DNA of 64,000 bases from Bacteroidota bacterium (lineage in GTDB: Bacteria > Bacteroidota > Bacteroidia > Chitinophagales > Chitinophagaceae): NCBI GenBank assembly GCA_018266615.1, contig JAFEAB010000106.1:1-64000 (forward strand). Direction: 5' to 3'. Under the pieces are notes generated by a model that worked only from the letters and a program-made list of their open reading frames with translations, was not told the origin of the DNA and ran no database searches. Shown in pieces: positions 9,013 through 17,900 of this stretch. Within the stretch, counting starts at the first letter, position 1; each line of letters starts with the position of its first letter. A program made the translations under genes and the position numbers.

Positions 9013-11943
9013 TTAATAGGCTGTGAATGCCCTTTCATATACTGATCCCTTTATCTCCAATGATAATTTTGTCTTGTTTAATCTGTCACTTATTTCAAAA
9101 TTTAATTTATCTGCCGACCCAATTTTGTAAGCATTACAACCATACACTAAAATGGTTTCACTTCCCGGGGGAAGGATGGGAAGAACTTTTGGGAAAAGGA
9201 AAACGGGATACAATTTTATTTGTGTACCCGATGGTCTTGTCCAGGCAAGCATCATGGGTCCTGTTAAGAAATCTTCTTTACTATCATTCCGGATCAGGAA
9301 TTTGAAATAGGCTGTCTGATATACAAAATCGATCCCCTGGCAGATTATATTTACCTGGTTGGATTGGGTTGATATAGATAAATCCGGGCTTTTTGACAGG
9401 AATGCTTTAAAGGCGGGCAGGTTGTCGGCCGTATTGCTAAAATTATCATCCAGGAGTTGTTCGGAGGGCAATTGATTGAAATTTATCCCTGGGTATTTAG
9501 TGGCTAGTTCTTCATTTGAATAGGGCTGGGGTTTCGGTTTATATATATCTGTAGTATCCGCTTGCAGCACCGGTATTTCCTGATTCTTGTTGTCCCTGTC
9601 CCGTTTCGATTTTTTCTTAGCCTTATTTTGTGCTATGGTCTTTTCTTTAGCCATTTCTATCTGATCAGTGCACATCTTAATCCGGAATTGGGTGTAGCTA
9701 TCATCTGGCCGAATCTTCAAGGCCTGTTTATATTTTTCCTTTGCTTCCTCAAAATTCTTATCCGAAACCAGGCTGGCGGCATCCTTCATCAATACATGAA
9801 ACAGACTGTCTTTTCTATTTTCTTCATTTTGCGCATTCAGCAAATCTTCCTGCTGTTTTCTGATGGCAGCATCTTTAATTTCTGAATTACAATATTTGAT
9901 CATGGAAAGAGCATAACTTTCCTCCGGCTTAATGTTATGGATTTCCTGGTAGATGGGAATTGCTTCGGCAAATTTACTTTCTAAGACCAGGCTGTCTGCC
10001 ATTCCCTTTTTCTGATCATATTTATTTTCTATTTCATTTATTCTGGCTATTTCAGCCAGTTTGTCTTCTGTTTCTTTGAGCAGCGTTTTCGCTTCTGTTT
10101 CACCCGGTTTTAAAGTAAGGGCTTCTGAGAATGCAGTTTTCGCCGCCACAAAATCCTCTTTAATTACGGAAGATTTTCCGTTCGATATGGCCAGTTTATA
10201 TTTTCTGTTAAGTTCCTGTTCGGCCGCCAGTTTTGCCTTTCTGGCCGTTTCTTCAGCCGCTAACCTGTCGAGGGTTTCATTTATGAATTGAATTTTTTGC
10301 TTTGGATAATTTTCACTCCCCTTAATGCTGAGTGCGTTCAGGTATTGCTTTTTTGCTTCGGAATAATTTGATTTGGCAAGGTACGCGTCCGCACTTTTTA
10401 TAATATTATTGAATCTGGCAGTTTCTGCTTTTTCTCTGTCTGCCTTAAGTTTTGCTTCTTTTGCCTCGGCTGCCAGTGCCAACTCAATTTGGTCTATTTT
10501 CTTAATTTGTTCGGTTGGCCAGGGCTTTTTAATAATACCCGATGCATTTTTGTAAGCAATCTTTGCTTCGTTGTATTTTTGGTTATTGAAAAGTTTATCT
10601 GCATTGGCAATAGCCGTATTGTATTTATTTTCAAGTTCCTTCTGCTCCTTTTCCTTTCGTTCCTTTTCCGCTTTAATTAATTCTTTTTTCGCATTTGCCC
10701 TGGCAAATTCGGCCTGTTCGGTTTTAATCTTGTTAATTTTTTCTATTTGATTGGAGGGATAGCTGTCATCGAATTTATATCCTAAACATTTGTTGTAAAT
10801 GGATATCGCCTTATCCCAGTCGCCATTGGTAAAATAATTGTCTGCTTTTAGCAACAGGGCATAATATTCCTTTTGTTTTTGTTGGTTTTCTTTTTCTTTT
10901 TTGTCGTTTGCTTCTTTTTGTTCTTTTAACGCTTTTGAAGAAGCGATTTCTGCATTTTGCTGATCCAGGATCCTCTTTATTTCCTTAAGTTGATCGTTGG
11001 GGTCTTTTCTGTTGAAATAGGATATGGCTTCATTGTAGAATTTCTGAGCGGTTTTGTAGTCGGCATGTTCGAAGGCTTTGTCTGCTGAAGCCATTGCCGT
11101 ATTGTAATTTTTTTCTTTTACGTTTTCCTGGGCTTCCAAATTTTCCTTTTCTGAAATTTCGGCAAGCTTTTGTTTGCTTTTAGGATCGTCTTTCCGGATG
11201 TAAAGTGCTTGTTGGTAGGCCATTCTGGCCTCATCTAATTTATTTTGTTTCAGGAATTTATCACCCTCGTTTATATATCCCTTGTAAACGGCATCCAGTT
11301 TGGCAGTCTGTTTTTCCTTTTCCTCCAGTTTTGCTTTCACTTGTGCCAGCCCGTCCCTGGCCATTATCTCATCGGGTCTCATTTTAAGGGCCTTTAAATA
11401 AAGGGCTTTGGAGTCTTCATAATCCTGTGCCTTATATTTTTCATATGCCTGTTTAAGGATCGAGAAGTAATCGTTGTTGCTTTGAATGTTTGATGCAGCT
11501 TCTTTGCCTGCCTTTGATTTAGCAGAAGATTCCTTTCTGCCTTGAGAAGAAGTGAGCCTGCCTTCAATTAAATTTTCGATTTTCTTCTCGTCGTAATTGT
11601 AAGTCGTTTCTTCAAAGTTTGAAAAATCAATATTTTTTTTATAGGCAATAATAAATTGATAGGTTTTCCTTTTAATAAGGACGGAGAGGTGTTCTGGCGC
11701 CGGGAATTTTCTATCGGTGGTTATCCGTAATTGTTTCAGTTCGGGGAAGGATTTGATCCGGTATTTACTTGGGGTAGGATAGCTGTAAAAGTTCAATATT
11801 TCAGAATAGAAATTTACGGCGACGTCAATTTTTTCATTGGTATAGATGGTGTCTACAATCGTTCCATCCTGGGCATTGGAATAAAAAAATGCAGCATGGC
11901 AGGATAGGAAAAGCAGGATTATATGCTTTTTGAATTGAATCAT
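9013..11943 (-). CDS. Secreted TPR/coiled-coil protein with TraN (DUF4138)-like ends
   Basis: A 976-residue protein with a signal peptide (about 1-24, cleavage near SNAQ). Residues 30-115 and 860-976 are beta-rich; the C-terminal part (ICQGIDFVYQTAYFKFLIRN, then a proline-glycine turn and short strands) resembles the DUF4138/TraN outer-membrane component of Bacteroidota conjugative transposons. Between them lie eight or nine TPR-like units (for example KAISIYNKCLGYKFDD, EAKEKYKQALKIRPDD) joined by long Lys/Glu-rich helices, implying a rod. It lies 14 bp after tssP and 24 bp before the transglycosylase, where TssQ or TssR might be expected; I do not recognise either of those here. A structural role in the envelope-spanning complex is inferred. 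The TraN resemblance is by eye and uncertain. Confidence 0.6.
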   Translation of the reverse strand: MIQFKKHIILLFLSCHAAFFYSNAQDGTIVDTIYTNEKIDVAVNFYSEILNFYSYPTPSKYRIKSFPELKQLRITTDRKFPAPEHLSVLIKRKTYQFIIAYKKNIDFSNFEETTYNYDEKKIENLIEGRLTSSQGRKESSAKSKAGKEAASNIQSNNDYFSILKQAYEKYKAQDYEDSKALYLKALKMRPDEIMARDGLAQVKAKLEEKEKQTAKLDAVYKGYINEGDKFLKQNKLDEARMAYQQALYIRKDDPKSKQKLAEISEKENLEAQENVKEKNYNTAMASADKAFEHADYKTAQKFYNEAISYFNRKDPNDQLKEIKRILDQQNAEIASSKALKEQKEANDKKEKENQQKQKEYYALLLKADNYFTNGDWDKAISIYNKCLGYKFDDSYPSNQIEKINKIKTEQAEFARANAKKELIKAEKERKEKEQKELENKYNTAIANADKLFNNQKYNEAKIAYKNASGIIKKPWPTEQIKKIDQIELALAAEAKEAKLKADREKAETARFNNIIKSADAYLAKSNYSEAKKQYLNALSIKGSENYPKQKIQFINETLDRLAAEETARKAKLAAEQELNRKYKLAISNGKSSVIKEDFVAAKTAFSEALTLKPGETEAKTLLKETEDKLAEIARINEIENKYDQKKGMADSLVLESKFAEAIPIYQEIHNIKPEESYALSMIKYCNSEIKDAAIRKQQEDLLNAQNEENRKDSLFHVLMKDAASLVSDKNFEEAKEKYKQALKIRPDDSYTQFRIKMCTDQIEMAKEKTIAQNKAKKKSKRDRDNKNQEIPVLQADTTDIYKPKPQPYSNEELATKYPGINFNQLPSEQLLDDNFSNTADNLPAFKAFLSKSPDLSISTQSNQVNIICQGIDFVYQTAYFKFLIRNDSKEDFLTGPMMLAWTRPSGTQIKLYPVFLFPKVLPILPPGSETILVYGCNAYKIGSADKLNFEISDRLNKTKLSLEIKGSVYERAFTAY

Positions 11944-11957
11944 AAATAGCTGCTTGC

Positions 11958-12956
11958 TTAAAAGAATACCTCAATCAATTCCACACAGTGTGTCTCATCG
12001 TTCCTTCTTAGTTTTATGCTTTTAATCTTGATTTTTTTCTTATTTCCCAGGAACCATTTTCGTTCTTTTTTGCCGCCCAGTTCGGAACAGGCCAGGTTAA
12101 AGGGCTCGGGGTCTTTCCCATTAATTTTGGTGGGCGTTGTATATCCGCCGCATAAGTTTTCGAGAAACCCTAGGGTTTTATAATCCTCTCCGTTAACCAC
12201 CAATTGAAGTTTATTTTGAAAAACCTCATCGGTAATAAATTTTTTGGGGTTGCTCTCTGTGGCAGGCGAGGGCAGGGCTGTATCCGGTGTAGTGGAAGCA
12301 GGAGGGGCAATTACTGCCGGTATTTCAGAAGGATTTTCAACCACCACCTGTTTCCGGTACTTGGCTTTATTTGCGAGCTCAACAGAAATAATATAAATGC
12401 CCGGACTTAGAAACCGGAATGAAGCCTGGGCGTTAGTTTGCCTGGGGTATTCGGGGTGCTCTTCTACTTCCCATTTATAGGTATCAGAAATTACATTACA
12501 GAAATAGGTTTCAATCTTTTTGGGTTCTGTTGATTCCGGCCCTTCAATCTCATTTCCGGTTTGTGAAGGTAAAATGGTGTTTACTTCGGGTTTTATTATA
12601 GTGACCTTTCTGCTTTCAAAACAATCGAGGCTGGTACTTACTTTCACCAGGTAATCGCCTGGTTGTTTAAACTGATGGCTAACCACTGCCCCAAAAGCAA
12701 ACGAGGTCTTATCCCCGAAATCCCATTTTACCTTTTCCGAGCTGGCTTTAAATAAAAGCGATTGATTGGTGGTAAAAGGTTCCGAAGAATTGCCGGATAC
12801 GGCCATAATCGAAAAACTGATGGGCTGGCAATTTTTACGGGTAATCGCCTTAAAAGAAAATATCCCGATAATAAGGACAATGAGTGAGCCCAATACATAC
12901 CATACCTTTCTGTCTAATCCTCCGATACGCCCGGTATAAATATTATTTGTACTCAT
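11958..12956 (-). CDS. tssP: Type VI secretion system (subtype iii) membrane protein TssP
   Basis: Predicted inner-membrane protein of 332 residues with a short cytoplasmic N-terminus and one transmembrane helix (about 18-40, KVWYVLGSLIVLIIGIFSF). The periplasmic part contains PKD-like repeats (VKWDFGDKTS followed by a GDYLVKV strand near 80-110, and another near 150-200), a proline/alanine-rich linker (about 210-235) and a C-terminal domain ending HCVELIEVFF. This architecture and its place directly after tssO fit TssP, one of the proteins that replace TssJLM in Bacteroidota systems. The start is 3 bp after the tssO stop, so translation is probably coupled. Confidence 0.75.
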   Translation of the reverse strand: MSTNNIYTGRIGGLDRKVWYVLGSLIVLIIGIFSFKAITRKNCQPISFSIMAVSGNSSEPFTTNQSLLFKASSEKVKWDFGDKTSFAFGAVVSHQFKQPGDYLVKVSTSLDCFESRKVTIIKPEVNTILPSQTGNEIEGPESTEPKKIETYFCNVISDTYKWEVEEHPEYPRQTNAQASFRFLSPGIYIISVELANKAKYRKQVVVENPSEIPAVIAPPASTTPDTALPSPATESNPKKFITDEVFQNKLQLVVNGEDYKTLGFLENLCGGYTTPTKINGKDPEPFNLACSELGGKKERKWFLGNKKKIKIKSIKLRRNDETHCVELIEVFF

Positions 12957-12959
12957 GTT

Positions 12960-13499
12960 TTAATTGGTAATCCCGGTTAATTTACTAATCTGCATTAGTA
13001 AAGCCCTCACAGAATCCCGTGCAGCATTCAGTTCTTTATCCTTTGTAGAAACCAGGTCCTGTAAGTTATCCTGAGCAGCGCCTTTTTGAGCCTGCACCCT
13101 TAATATTGCTTTTGCCCGGTTATAATCATCTAAGGTTAGGATGATGGTATTGTAGAACGGACGGTTGTATAAGGTGTCGGTTTCTCCAACCATTTTGCTC
13201 AAGGCTTCAATATCATCCTTAACCTGACTTTCTATCAGTTCTGCCCTGGGGCTGGAGTTTATAGAATCCAGCCGGTTCGTGATGGATAACATTTTGCTAT
13301 AAAAGTTATCTGAAAGGGTGTGCTCCTTTACTTTAATATCATTTTCCCTTTCATTTGTTTTAATAAGCTCATCGTTTTGGTTAAAAGGAATCTTGACACT
13401 GAAATAGATGGTGGTTAATATGAGGATAATACTAACCAATAAAAGCCAGACAAACGTCCAAAAGGCTTTTTTTCTGTCGTCTTTATTGAGCGGTTGCAT
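12960..13499 (-). CDS. tssO: Type VI secretion system (subtype iii) membrane protein TssO
   Basis: A 179-residue protein with one transmembrane helix at about 14-34 (WTFVWLLLVSIILILTTIYF) followed by a mostly helical periplasmic region, consistent with TssO of the subtype iii envelope complex. It lies between tssK (29 bp upstream) and tssP (3 bp downstream). The name rests on topology, size and gene order more than on a diagnostic motif. Confidence 0.75.
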   Translation of the reverse strand: MQPLNKDDRKKAFWTFVWLLLVSIILILTTIYFSVKIPFNQNDELIKTNERENDIKVKEHTLSDNFYSKMLSITNRLDSINSSPRAELIESQVKDDIEALSKMVGETDTLYNRPFYNTIILTLDDYNRAKAILRVQAQKGAAQDNLQDLVSTKDKELNAARDSVRALLMQISKLTGITN

Positions 13500-13528
13500 G
13501 TTGAATTATTAATTGGGGCTTTAATTAC

Positions 13529-14695
13529 CTATCCGAAAAATCGCCTGCGTTGGGTTTGTTGAGGATTAGCTTGTTGTGGTACTTCTTCTTTAACAAACAC
13601 ACCGCTTTCTTTCCGTTTTCCAATGAATTCTAATTTGCTGAGGGTTTCAAAAAGCCTCAGGCTGACTTTTACAAAGGATACGGTTTGCTGGATGTTCTGG
13701 TTGATGTCATTGTTGTTATAAGTCATATTGGCGAGCCTGCTAAGCATCGTTTCCAGTTCACCCTGTTTTAGTTCGCACCATTCGCAGAGATAATTCATTA
13801 GTTCCTCTTTGCCTGAGCCAATTCTTAAATCGATGGCATTTTTCATAATCCGGGCCAGGGTTGCAATGGAAAGCATTAACTCCAATGGCGATTGGTGCAA
13901 CATTTTCCATCGGAGTTGATTAAGGGCCTGACCAAGATACAGCATCACCCGGTCGCAAAAGAATAGTACCAGTTCAGAAATTTCGTTTTGCTGTTTTTTG
14001 ACATAAATCTTTTGTACCACCTGCGAGCAATACAATTCCAGGTGGGAGAGAAACTGGTCCAATTCGCCATGTAAAGAAATAAGGTCGGGGTGGGATAAAA
14101 CCCAAAAACAGGGAGGGATATAATCTTCTTCCACTTTAATATCATTCCCATTACCCAGGATCTTTCCAATGGGGAGGCCAAACGGGTGGTTGGCATATTG
14201 CTGATAATTACTTTCACCAATAAGTTCAATGGAGTAATTAGGTATTACATTCGGGAGGCGAGGTGGAGTTTCTGCTAAATCCGGGCTTCCAGCCGGAAGT
14301 TTATCGTATGGATTAACAAAAAGAAACACCCACCAGGAGGATTCTGAACCCGCTGCATTAAAGGGTATTATTTTATTGAACAGGCTCTCAAACCCCGGGT
14401 TACCGGTAGCTTGCAAATCAGAAATGGCAATTCCGGCGCCTCCCTGGGTAATGGCCTGGCAGGAAATTACAGATACTCTGATAGCATTCTGGTTATCTAA
14501 TGAAACTTTTACATTAAACGTATTTTCCCCGGCCGAAGAGGGAGGAAGGATTCCATATTGAAATGGGGTCGTAATTAAACCCGCAATTTCCTGACTCCGG
14601 TTTTGCCATGCATTATCCTGGGCAATGAAATGATTCTTATTCAGTTTCATTCCATCAATCCAGTTTACAGGGAAATATTTTTGCGGCTCTCTCAT
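13529..14695 (-). CDS. tssK: Type VI secretion baseplate protein TssK
   Basis: Baseplate trimer subunit that links the TssEFG wedge to the membrane complex. The 388-residue sequence opens with the family block PVNWIDGMKLNKNHFIAQD at about 9-27, then a beta-rich shell region and a helical middle segment (about 225-360). It ends in a Gln/Arg-rich tail. The start ATG is 8 bp beyond the tssN stop, supporting an operon. Its length is a little shorter than proteobacterial TssK (about 440), as expected for subtype iii. Confidence 0.85.
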   Translation of the reverse strand: MREPQKYFPVNWIDGMKLNKNHFIAQDNAWQNRSQEIAGLITTPFQYGILPPSSAGENTFNVKVSLDNQNAIRVSVISCQAITQGGAGIAISDLQATGNPGFESLFNKIIPFNAAGSESSWWVFLFVNPYDKLPAGSPDLAETPPRLPNVIPNYSIELIGESNYQQYANHPFGLPIGKILGNGNDIKVEEDYIPPCFWVLSHPDLISLHGELDQFLSHLELYCSQVVQKIYVKKQQNEISELVLFFCDRVMLYLGQALNQLRWKMLHQSPLELMLSIATLARIMKNAIDLRIGSGKEELMNYLCEWCELKQGELETMLSRLANMTYNNNDINQNIQQTVSFVKVSLRLFETLSKLEFIGKRKESGVFVKEEVPQQANPQQTQRRRFFG

Positions 14696-14703
14696 ATGTT
14701 GAT

Positions 14704-15558
14704 TTAAATACGTTCACAAATAATGATACTATTCTCCCTGATCCCATTTTCCCTCATACTTAATTCCGGGTCTAAGATCTGGCTGGCTCTTATTCCCCTG
14801 GGTCGAATTCGAAAACCCCAGTCAAAAGCTGAATTTTCCTGATCGGCATATTGAATTGGAGTTTCACTTTGTATTTCATTATAATCATTAATAAAATGAT
14901 AGAACAGATCGCCCAGCTTCATGGTTTCCGGACCCTTTGCCCTAAAATTTGTCCTTACTTTATCAGTCGGGGCTTTAGCCGCTTCAAAAGCAATAACAAG
15001 CAGCTTTTCATTGGGTCGTTCATCGGGTAAATCGATGGGGTGGTACAGGGGATATTTCCAGGTAGGGTATTCGGTTGGAGGAATATTATAAGCGGCCTCA
15101 AAACTGTATAGAATAGACAGTGGGATGAAAAAGGCAAGCATGCACATCAGGGTAGGGAAGAACAGGAAATTTTTGTCTTTAAGGAAATACTGTAATGCAG
15201 AAAAAAATACAATAATGATAAACAAAAGGCTGAGCATAAAAAGAATTTCCGCTACGGTAGCCTTGGTTTTATCAATATTGTGTTTATAAAAATATTTCTT
15301 ATGAAAAAAGAGGATATGGAAAATGCCGAATAGGATAAAAAGGGCAGCAAAAATCCAGAAGACGGCAAAGAGGTGTTTAACAAAAACTGTTACCCCATAA
15401 GCAAATCCGGATATGAGTAGCGCAGATAACCCTCCTTCAAGTAAAGGCTTTTTGCCCGCAGCCCCCAGGCTACTGGCAAAATTTTTAGCCAGCATGAGGA
15501 AACCAATAGCAAATGCAAAAAATACGCCTATATAAACCAAAAAAAATTTGAGTGCCAT
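14704..15558 (-). CDS. tssN: Type VI secretion system (subtype iii) membrane protein TssN
   Basis: A 284-residue protein with about five transmembrane helices in the first 155 residues (3-25, 42-62, 66-88, 103-125, 133-153) and a soluble C-terminal domain (about 165-284) ending SMRENGIRENSIIICERI. Multi-span N-terminus plus a cytoplasmic domain is the expected TssN layout, a Bacteroidota-specific component of the envelope complex. It is the first gene of the tssN-K-O-P run and is preceded by a plausible promoter at 15580-15609. Confidence 0.8.
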   Translation of the reverse strand: MALKFFLVYIGVFFAFAIGFLMLAKNFASSLGAAGKKPLLEGGLSALLISGFAYGVTVFVKHLFAVFWIFAALFILFGIFHILFFHKKYFYKHNIDKTKATVAEILFMLSLLFIIIVFFSALQYFLKDKNFLFFPTLMCMLAFFIPLSILYSFEAAYNIPPTEYPTWKYPLYHPIDLPDERPNEKLLVIAFEAAKAPTDKVRTNFRAKGPETMKLGDLFYHFINDYNEIQSETPIQYADQENSAFDWGFRIRPRGIRASQILDPELSMRENGIRENSIIICERI

Positions 15559-15579
15559 TTTTCTCTTTACTTTGATTTA

Positions 15580-15609
15580 TAAATTTAAAGTGCTGGAGAA
15601 TTAGCCAAA
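15580..15609 (-). promoter_or_regulatory. Candidate Bacteroidota promoter for the tssN operon
   Basis: On the minus strand TTTG (15606-15609) and TAAATTTA (15580-15587, seven of eight to TAnnTTTG) are separated by 18 bp, close to the known -33/-7 spacing of about 19. It lies 22 bp before the tssN ATG. Confidence 0.35.
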
Positions 15610-15780
15610 TCAAGGTATAAGCCCGAAAACTATTTTATCTGCCATTCCCGGTTAATTGCTTTTCAGGGCAACCTAATCGTGAGTTTTGAAATTACTTAGA
15701 AATTATGTGATTATAAAATTCTTTTGTCAATTTATTTATCTATATACATGAGTATTAGCGCGTTATTGAAATTTATCCGA

Positions 15781-15845
15781 AATCAGCGGACCTGGGTTCC
15801 CAGTTAAGGGGTTATCAATAACCTTACCTGTTAATCAGCGGTCCT
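15781..15845. repeat. Short direct repeat flanking a hairpin in the tssC/tssN gap
   Basis: Two copies of AATCAGCGGnCCT (15781-15793 and 15833-15845, one mismatch) flank a perfect hairpin, GGTTAT-CA-ATAACC. It lies in the 361-bp gap between tssN and tssC, upstream of the tssN promoter candidate. Apart from this and the terminator at 15876, the gap holds nothing I recognise. Confidence 0.5.
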
Positions 15846-15875
15846 ATTTTCAATGATGCCAAAAAGGGGAATATC

Positions 15876-15903
15876 AAAAAGCCACCCGAAATAAAGGTGG
15901 CTT
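15876..15903 (-). terminator. Intrinsic terminator after tssC
   Basis: AAAGCCACC and GGTGGCTTT form a strong stem with an 8-nt loop, followed on the minus strand by TTTTTGAT. It begins 17 bp past the tssC stop and ends the clpV-tssB-tssC transcript. A T run on the other side makes it potentially bidirectional. Confidence 0.85.
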
Positions 15904-15919
15904 TGATTTTTAAAGTTTG

Positions 15920-17290
15920 TTATTTTGCCTGCTTAAATTCTGCTTTCCATTCCTCCCCATCGTCGCCTTTATACCCATCCAGTTTAACAAGGAAACTCTT
16001 AGCCGGAAAGAAGGGGGTAATATGGATATCCAGAAAAATATGGTCTTTTTGGTCCTCATCTCTTTCGAAGCGGAGGATTTGGAATTTTTCAATCAATTTG
16101 TCGGGCCCCTGAATTCCATCCAGGAATTTTACGATTTGCTTTCTCAGGTTTCCTTCCATTTTGGTATTCCATAATTCAAACGCTCTGCGATTCAGGAAGT
16201 CGGACATCACTTTGGCAATAAAATCGAATACCCGTACTACCGAATAGGTTTGCATTCCCAAATTATCACCATTAAAAAGCGTTTTGGCAGAAAAGGGCAT
16301 CACTTTTCCCCATTCTCCAACCAAAGGAACCAGGCCTTCATTTTCTAAAGCAGAAATTTCAGCCTTTTTCATATCGAATCGTACCGCATCCACTTCGTCT
16401 ATACTTCCATAGGTTTTACCGGCAACAGGTTGCGACATCTTCGTGCAATAAAGTTTCCCGGCCAGGGCGGCAGATCCGGGAACATAAACATCTTCTTCTT
16501 CCCCTATATCTGCATTTTTTCCCCGGCCTACAATGTAATTGCAGGTCATCATCACATTTGCTTTGTGGGGGTCGCCTCCGGTTAAGTTGGCATCCCGAAA
16601 CAGGTCGAGTGCATCATCCGGGGATTCCACATTTTCAAAATCAGTAACCAGGGTGGCTTTGTTATTATACGCAATTTTCGCCCATTTATCTACTACTTTA
16701 TTGCTTTTCAGGTAGCCGGGAATAACGAGGAGAGAATAGTTTTCCCTTAAATCAAGCCGATCGAAATTTTGTTTCATTTCTTCCGCCACATGGTCAATAA
16801 ACCGGGGCTCATCCAGATCCGTAAGCTGATTCATGGAGGCATTCATGATCGATACATTCTTCAACTTCGAAGATTCGGTATTTTTATAAAAGAGATTCAC
16901 CGCACGGTATGCCTGCTCCAACTCTCTGGAGGTCTCTAATATTTTTTTCAAATTGCCTTTAAGGAGTTTTTCTGAAATCTCCGACCGCTCCGCGCTCTTG
17001 TCAACCATAGAAGAAACGGAATCCGATTCTAAAAGATCCAGCCAGATGTTTAATTTCTTTTTTAAATCGGCCCGCTGTTGTTTCTTATTTGCATCGGTAA
17101 GAAAAATATTTTTCTTTGCCTTTCGGGTGGGGTTTAAATTATCGGAACCATCTACAATGGCTTCGAGGAAATCAAATCCTCCAACTTTGGCAAGCTTATT
17201 TAAGGATTCATCAAGCGATAGCTTCGTTTCCTGTTTAGCATCCTGCTTAAACGACGACTGCTCTTCACTTTTAGCTTCTTCATTTGCCAT
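15920..17290 (-). CDS. tssC: Type VI contractile sheath large subunit TssC
   Basis: Forms the contractile sheath with TssB around the Hcp tube. The 456-residue sequence has a charged N-terminal leader, conserved segments typical of VipB/TssC (AYRAVNLFYKNTESS, LLVIPGYL, MTCNYIVGRG), and a C-terminal gp18-like part near FDFIAKVMSDFLNRRAFELW. The length is typical of the subtype iii family. It is the last gene of the clpV-tssB-tssC unit, 65 bp after tssB, and is followed by a terminator. Confidence 0.92.
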   Translation of the reverse strand: MANEEAKSEEQSSFKQDAKQETKLSLDESLNKLAKVGGFDFLEAIVDGSDNLNPTRKAKKNIFLTDANKKQQRADLKKKLNIWLDLLESDSVSSMVDKSAERSEISEKLLKGNLKKILETSRELEQAYRAVNLFYKNTESSKLKNVSIMNASMNQLTDLDEPRFIDHVAEEMKQNFDRLDLRENYSLLVIPGYLKSNKVVDKWAKIAYNNKATLVTDFENVESPDDALDLFRDANLTGGDPHKANVMMTCNYIVGRGKNADIGEEEDVYVPGSAALAGKLYCTKMSQPVAGKTYGSIDEVDAVRFDMKKAEISALENEGLVPLVGEWGKVMPFSAKTLFNGDNLGMQTYSVVRVFDFIAKVMSDFLNRRAFELWNTKMEGNLRKQIVKFLDGIQGPDKLIEKFQILRFERDEDQKDHIFLDIHITPFFPAKSFLVKLDGYKGDDGEEWKAEFKQAK

Positions 17291-17355
17291 AATTATAATT
17301 TATGAGTGGTAAAAAGATCTGATCCTGGTAATTATTTTTTACGAAAAAATTTTAA

Positions 17356-17808
17356 TTATTTTTCTTCCAGTTCGGCAACGAGGGACTTTAATATGTTAAT
17401 AAAGGCACTCTTGGTTTCTGCATTTTGGATCACATTAGCCAATGACTTATTGGTTTTAAGTTGCTTGATAATTTTAAGATACGTATCGTATTCCAAATTC
17501 AGGCTTTTGAGGAAGGCGCTTTGGTTGGTCAGATTTTTCGCATCAAAATCTCCTAATCCGGCAAACTGGAAATTTTCGTTGGTGGTGGAGCCGTCTTCTT
17601 TATCCAACTCTACATCCACCGATGGCTTATAATGCGCAAAAACATCTTCTACCTTTTGCAGGTCTTCCACAATTTCTGGTTTAACCGGATCATCGTAGGT
17701 AAGCTTTTGAACAAAAAGGGTTTTATTGGGGGAAATTTCAACAAAACCTTCGCCTGCCGGTTCCGGCATGAGTATAGTTGTAGCTATACCGGGTTTAACT
17801 TGCGGCAT
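17356..17808 (-). CDS. tssB: Type VI contractile sheath small subunit TssB
   Basis: The 150-residue partner of TssC in the sheath protomer. It carries the VEDLQKVEDVFAHYKPSV and FAGLGDFDAKNL segments that match the conserved core of VipA/TssB proteins. It lies directly upstream of tssC and downstream of the ClpV ATPase that recycles the sheath. The start ATG at 17808 is within 92 bp of the clpV stop. Confidence 0.9.
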   Translation of the reverse strand: MPQVKPGIATTILMPEPAGEGFVEISPNKTLFVQKLTYDDPVKPEIVEDLQKVEDVFAHYKPSVDVELDKEDGSTTNENFQFAGLGDFDAKNLTNQSAFLKSLNLEYDTYLKIIKQLKTNKSLANVIQNAETKSAFINILKSLVAELEEK

Positions 17809-17900
17809 AATAATGGCATTATTTTAATTAGAAATATGGTAGTTGCAATCGCACTCCTTTTTACAGTATAAATATAAATAATTTGAGCTAATTTATTCAA

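Noticed and set aside
9013..11943. Calling the TPR protein TssR or TssQ
   Set aside because: Position fits, but I see no sequence feature diagnostic for either; the name would be a guess.
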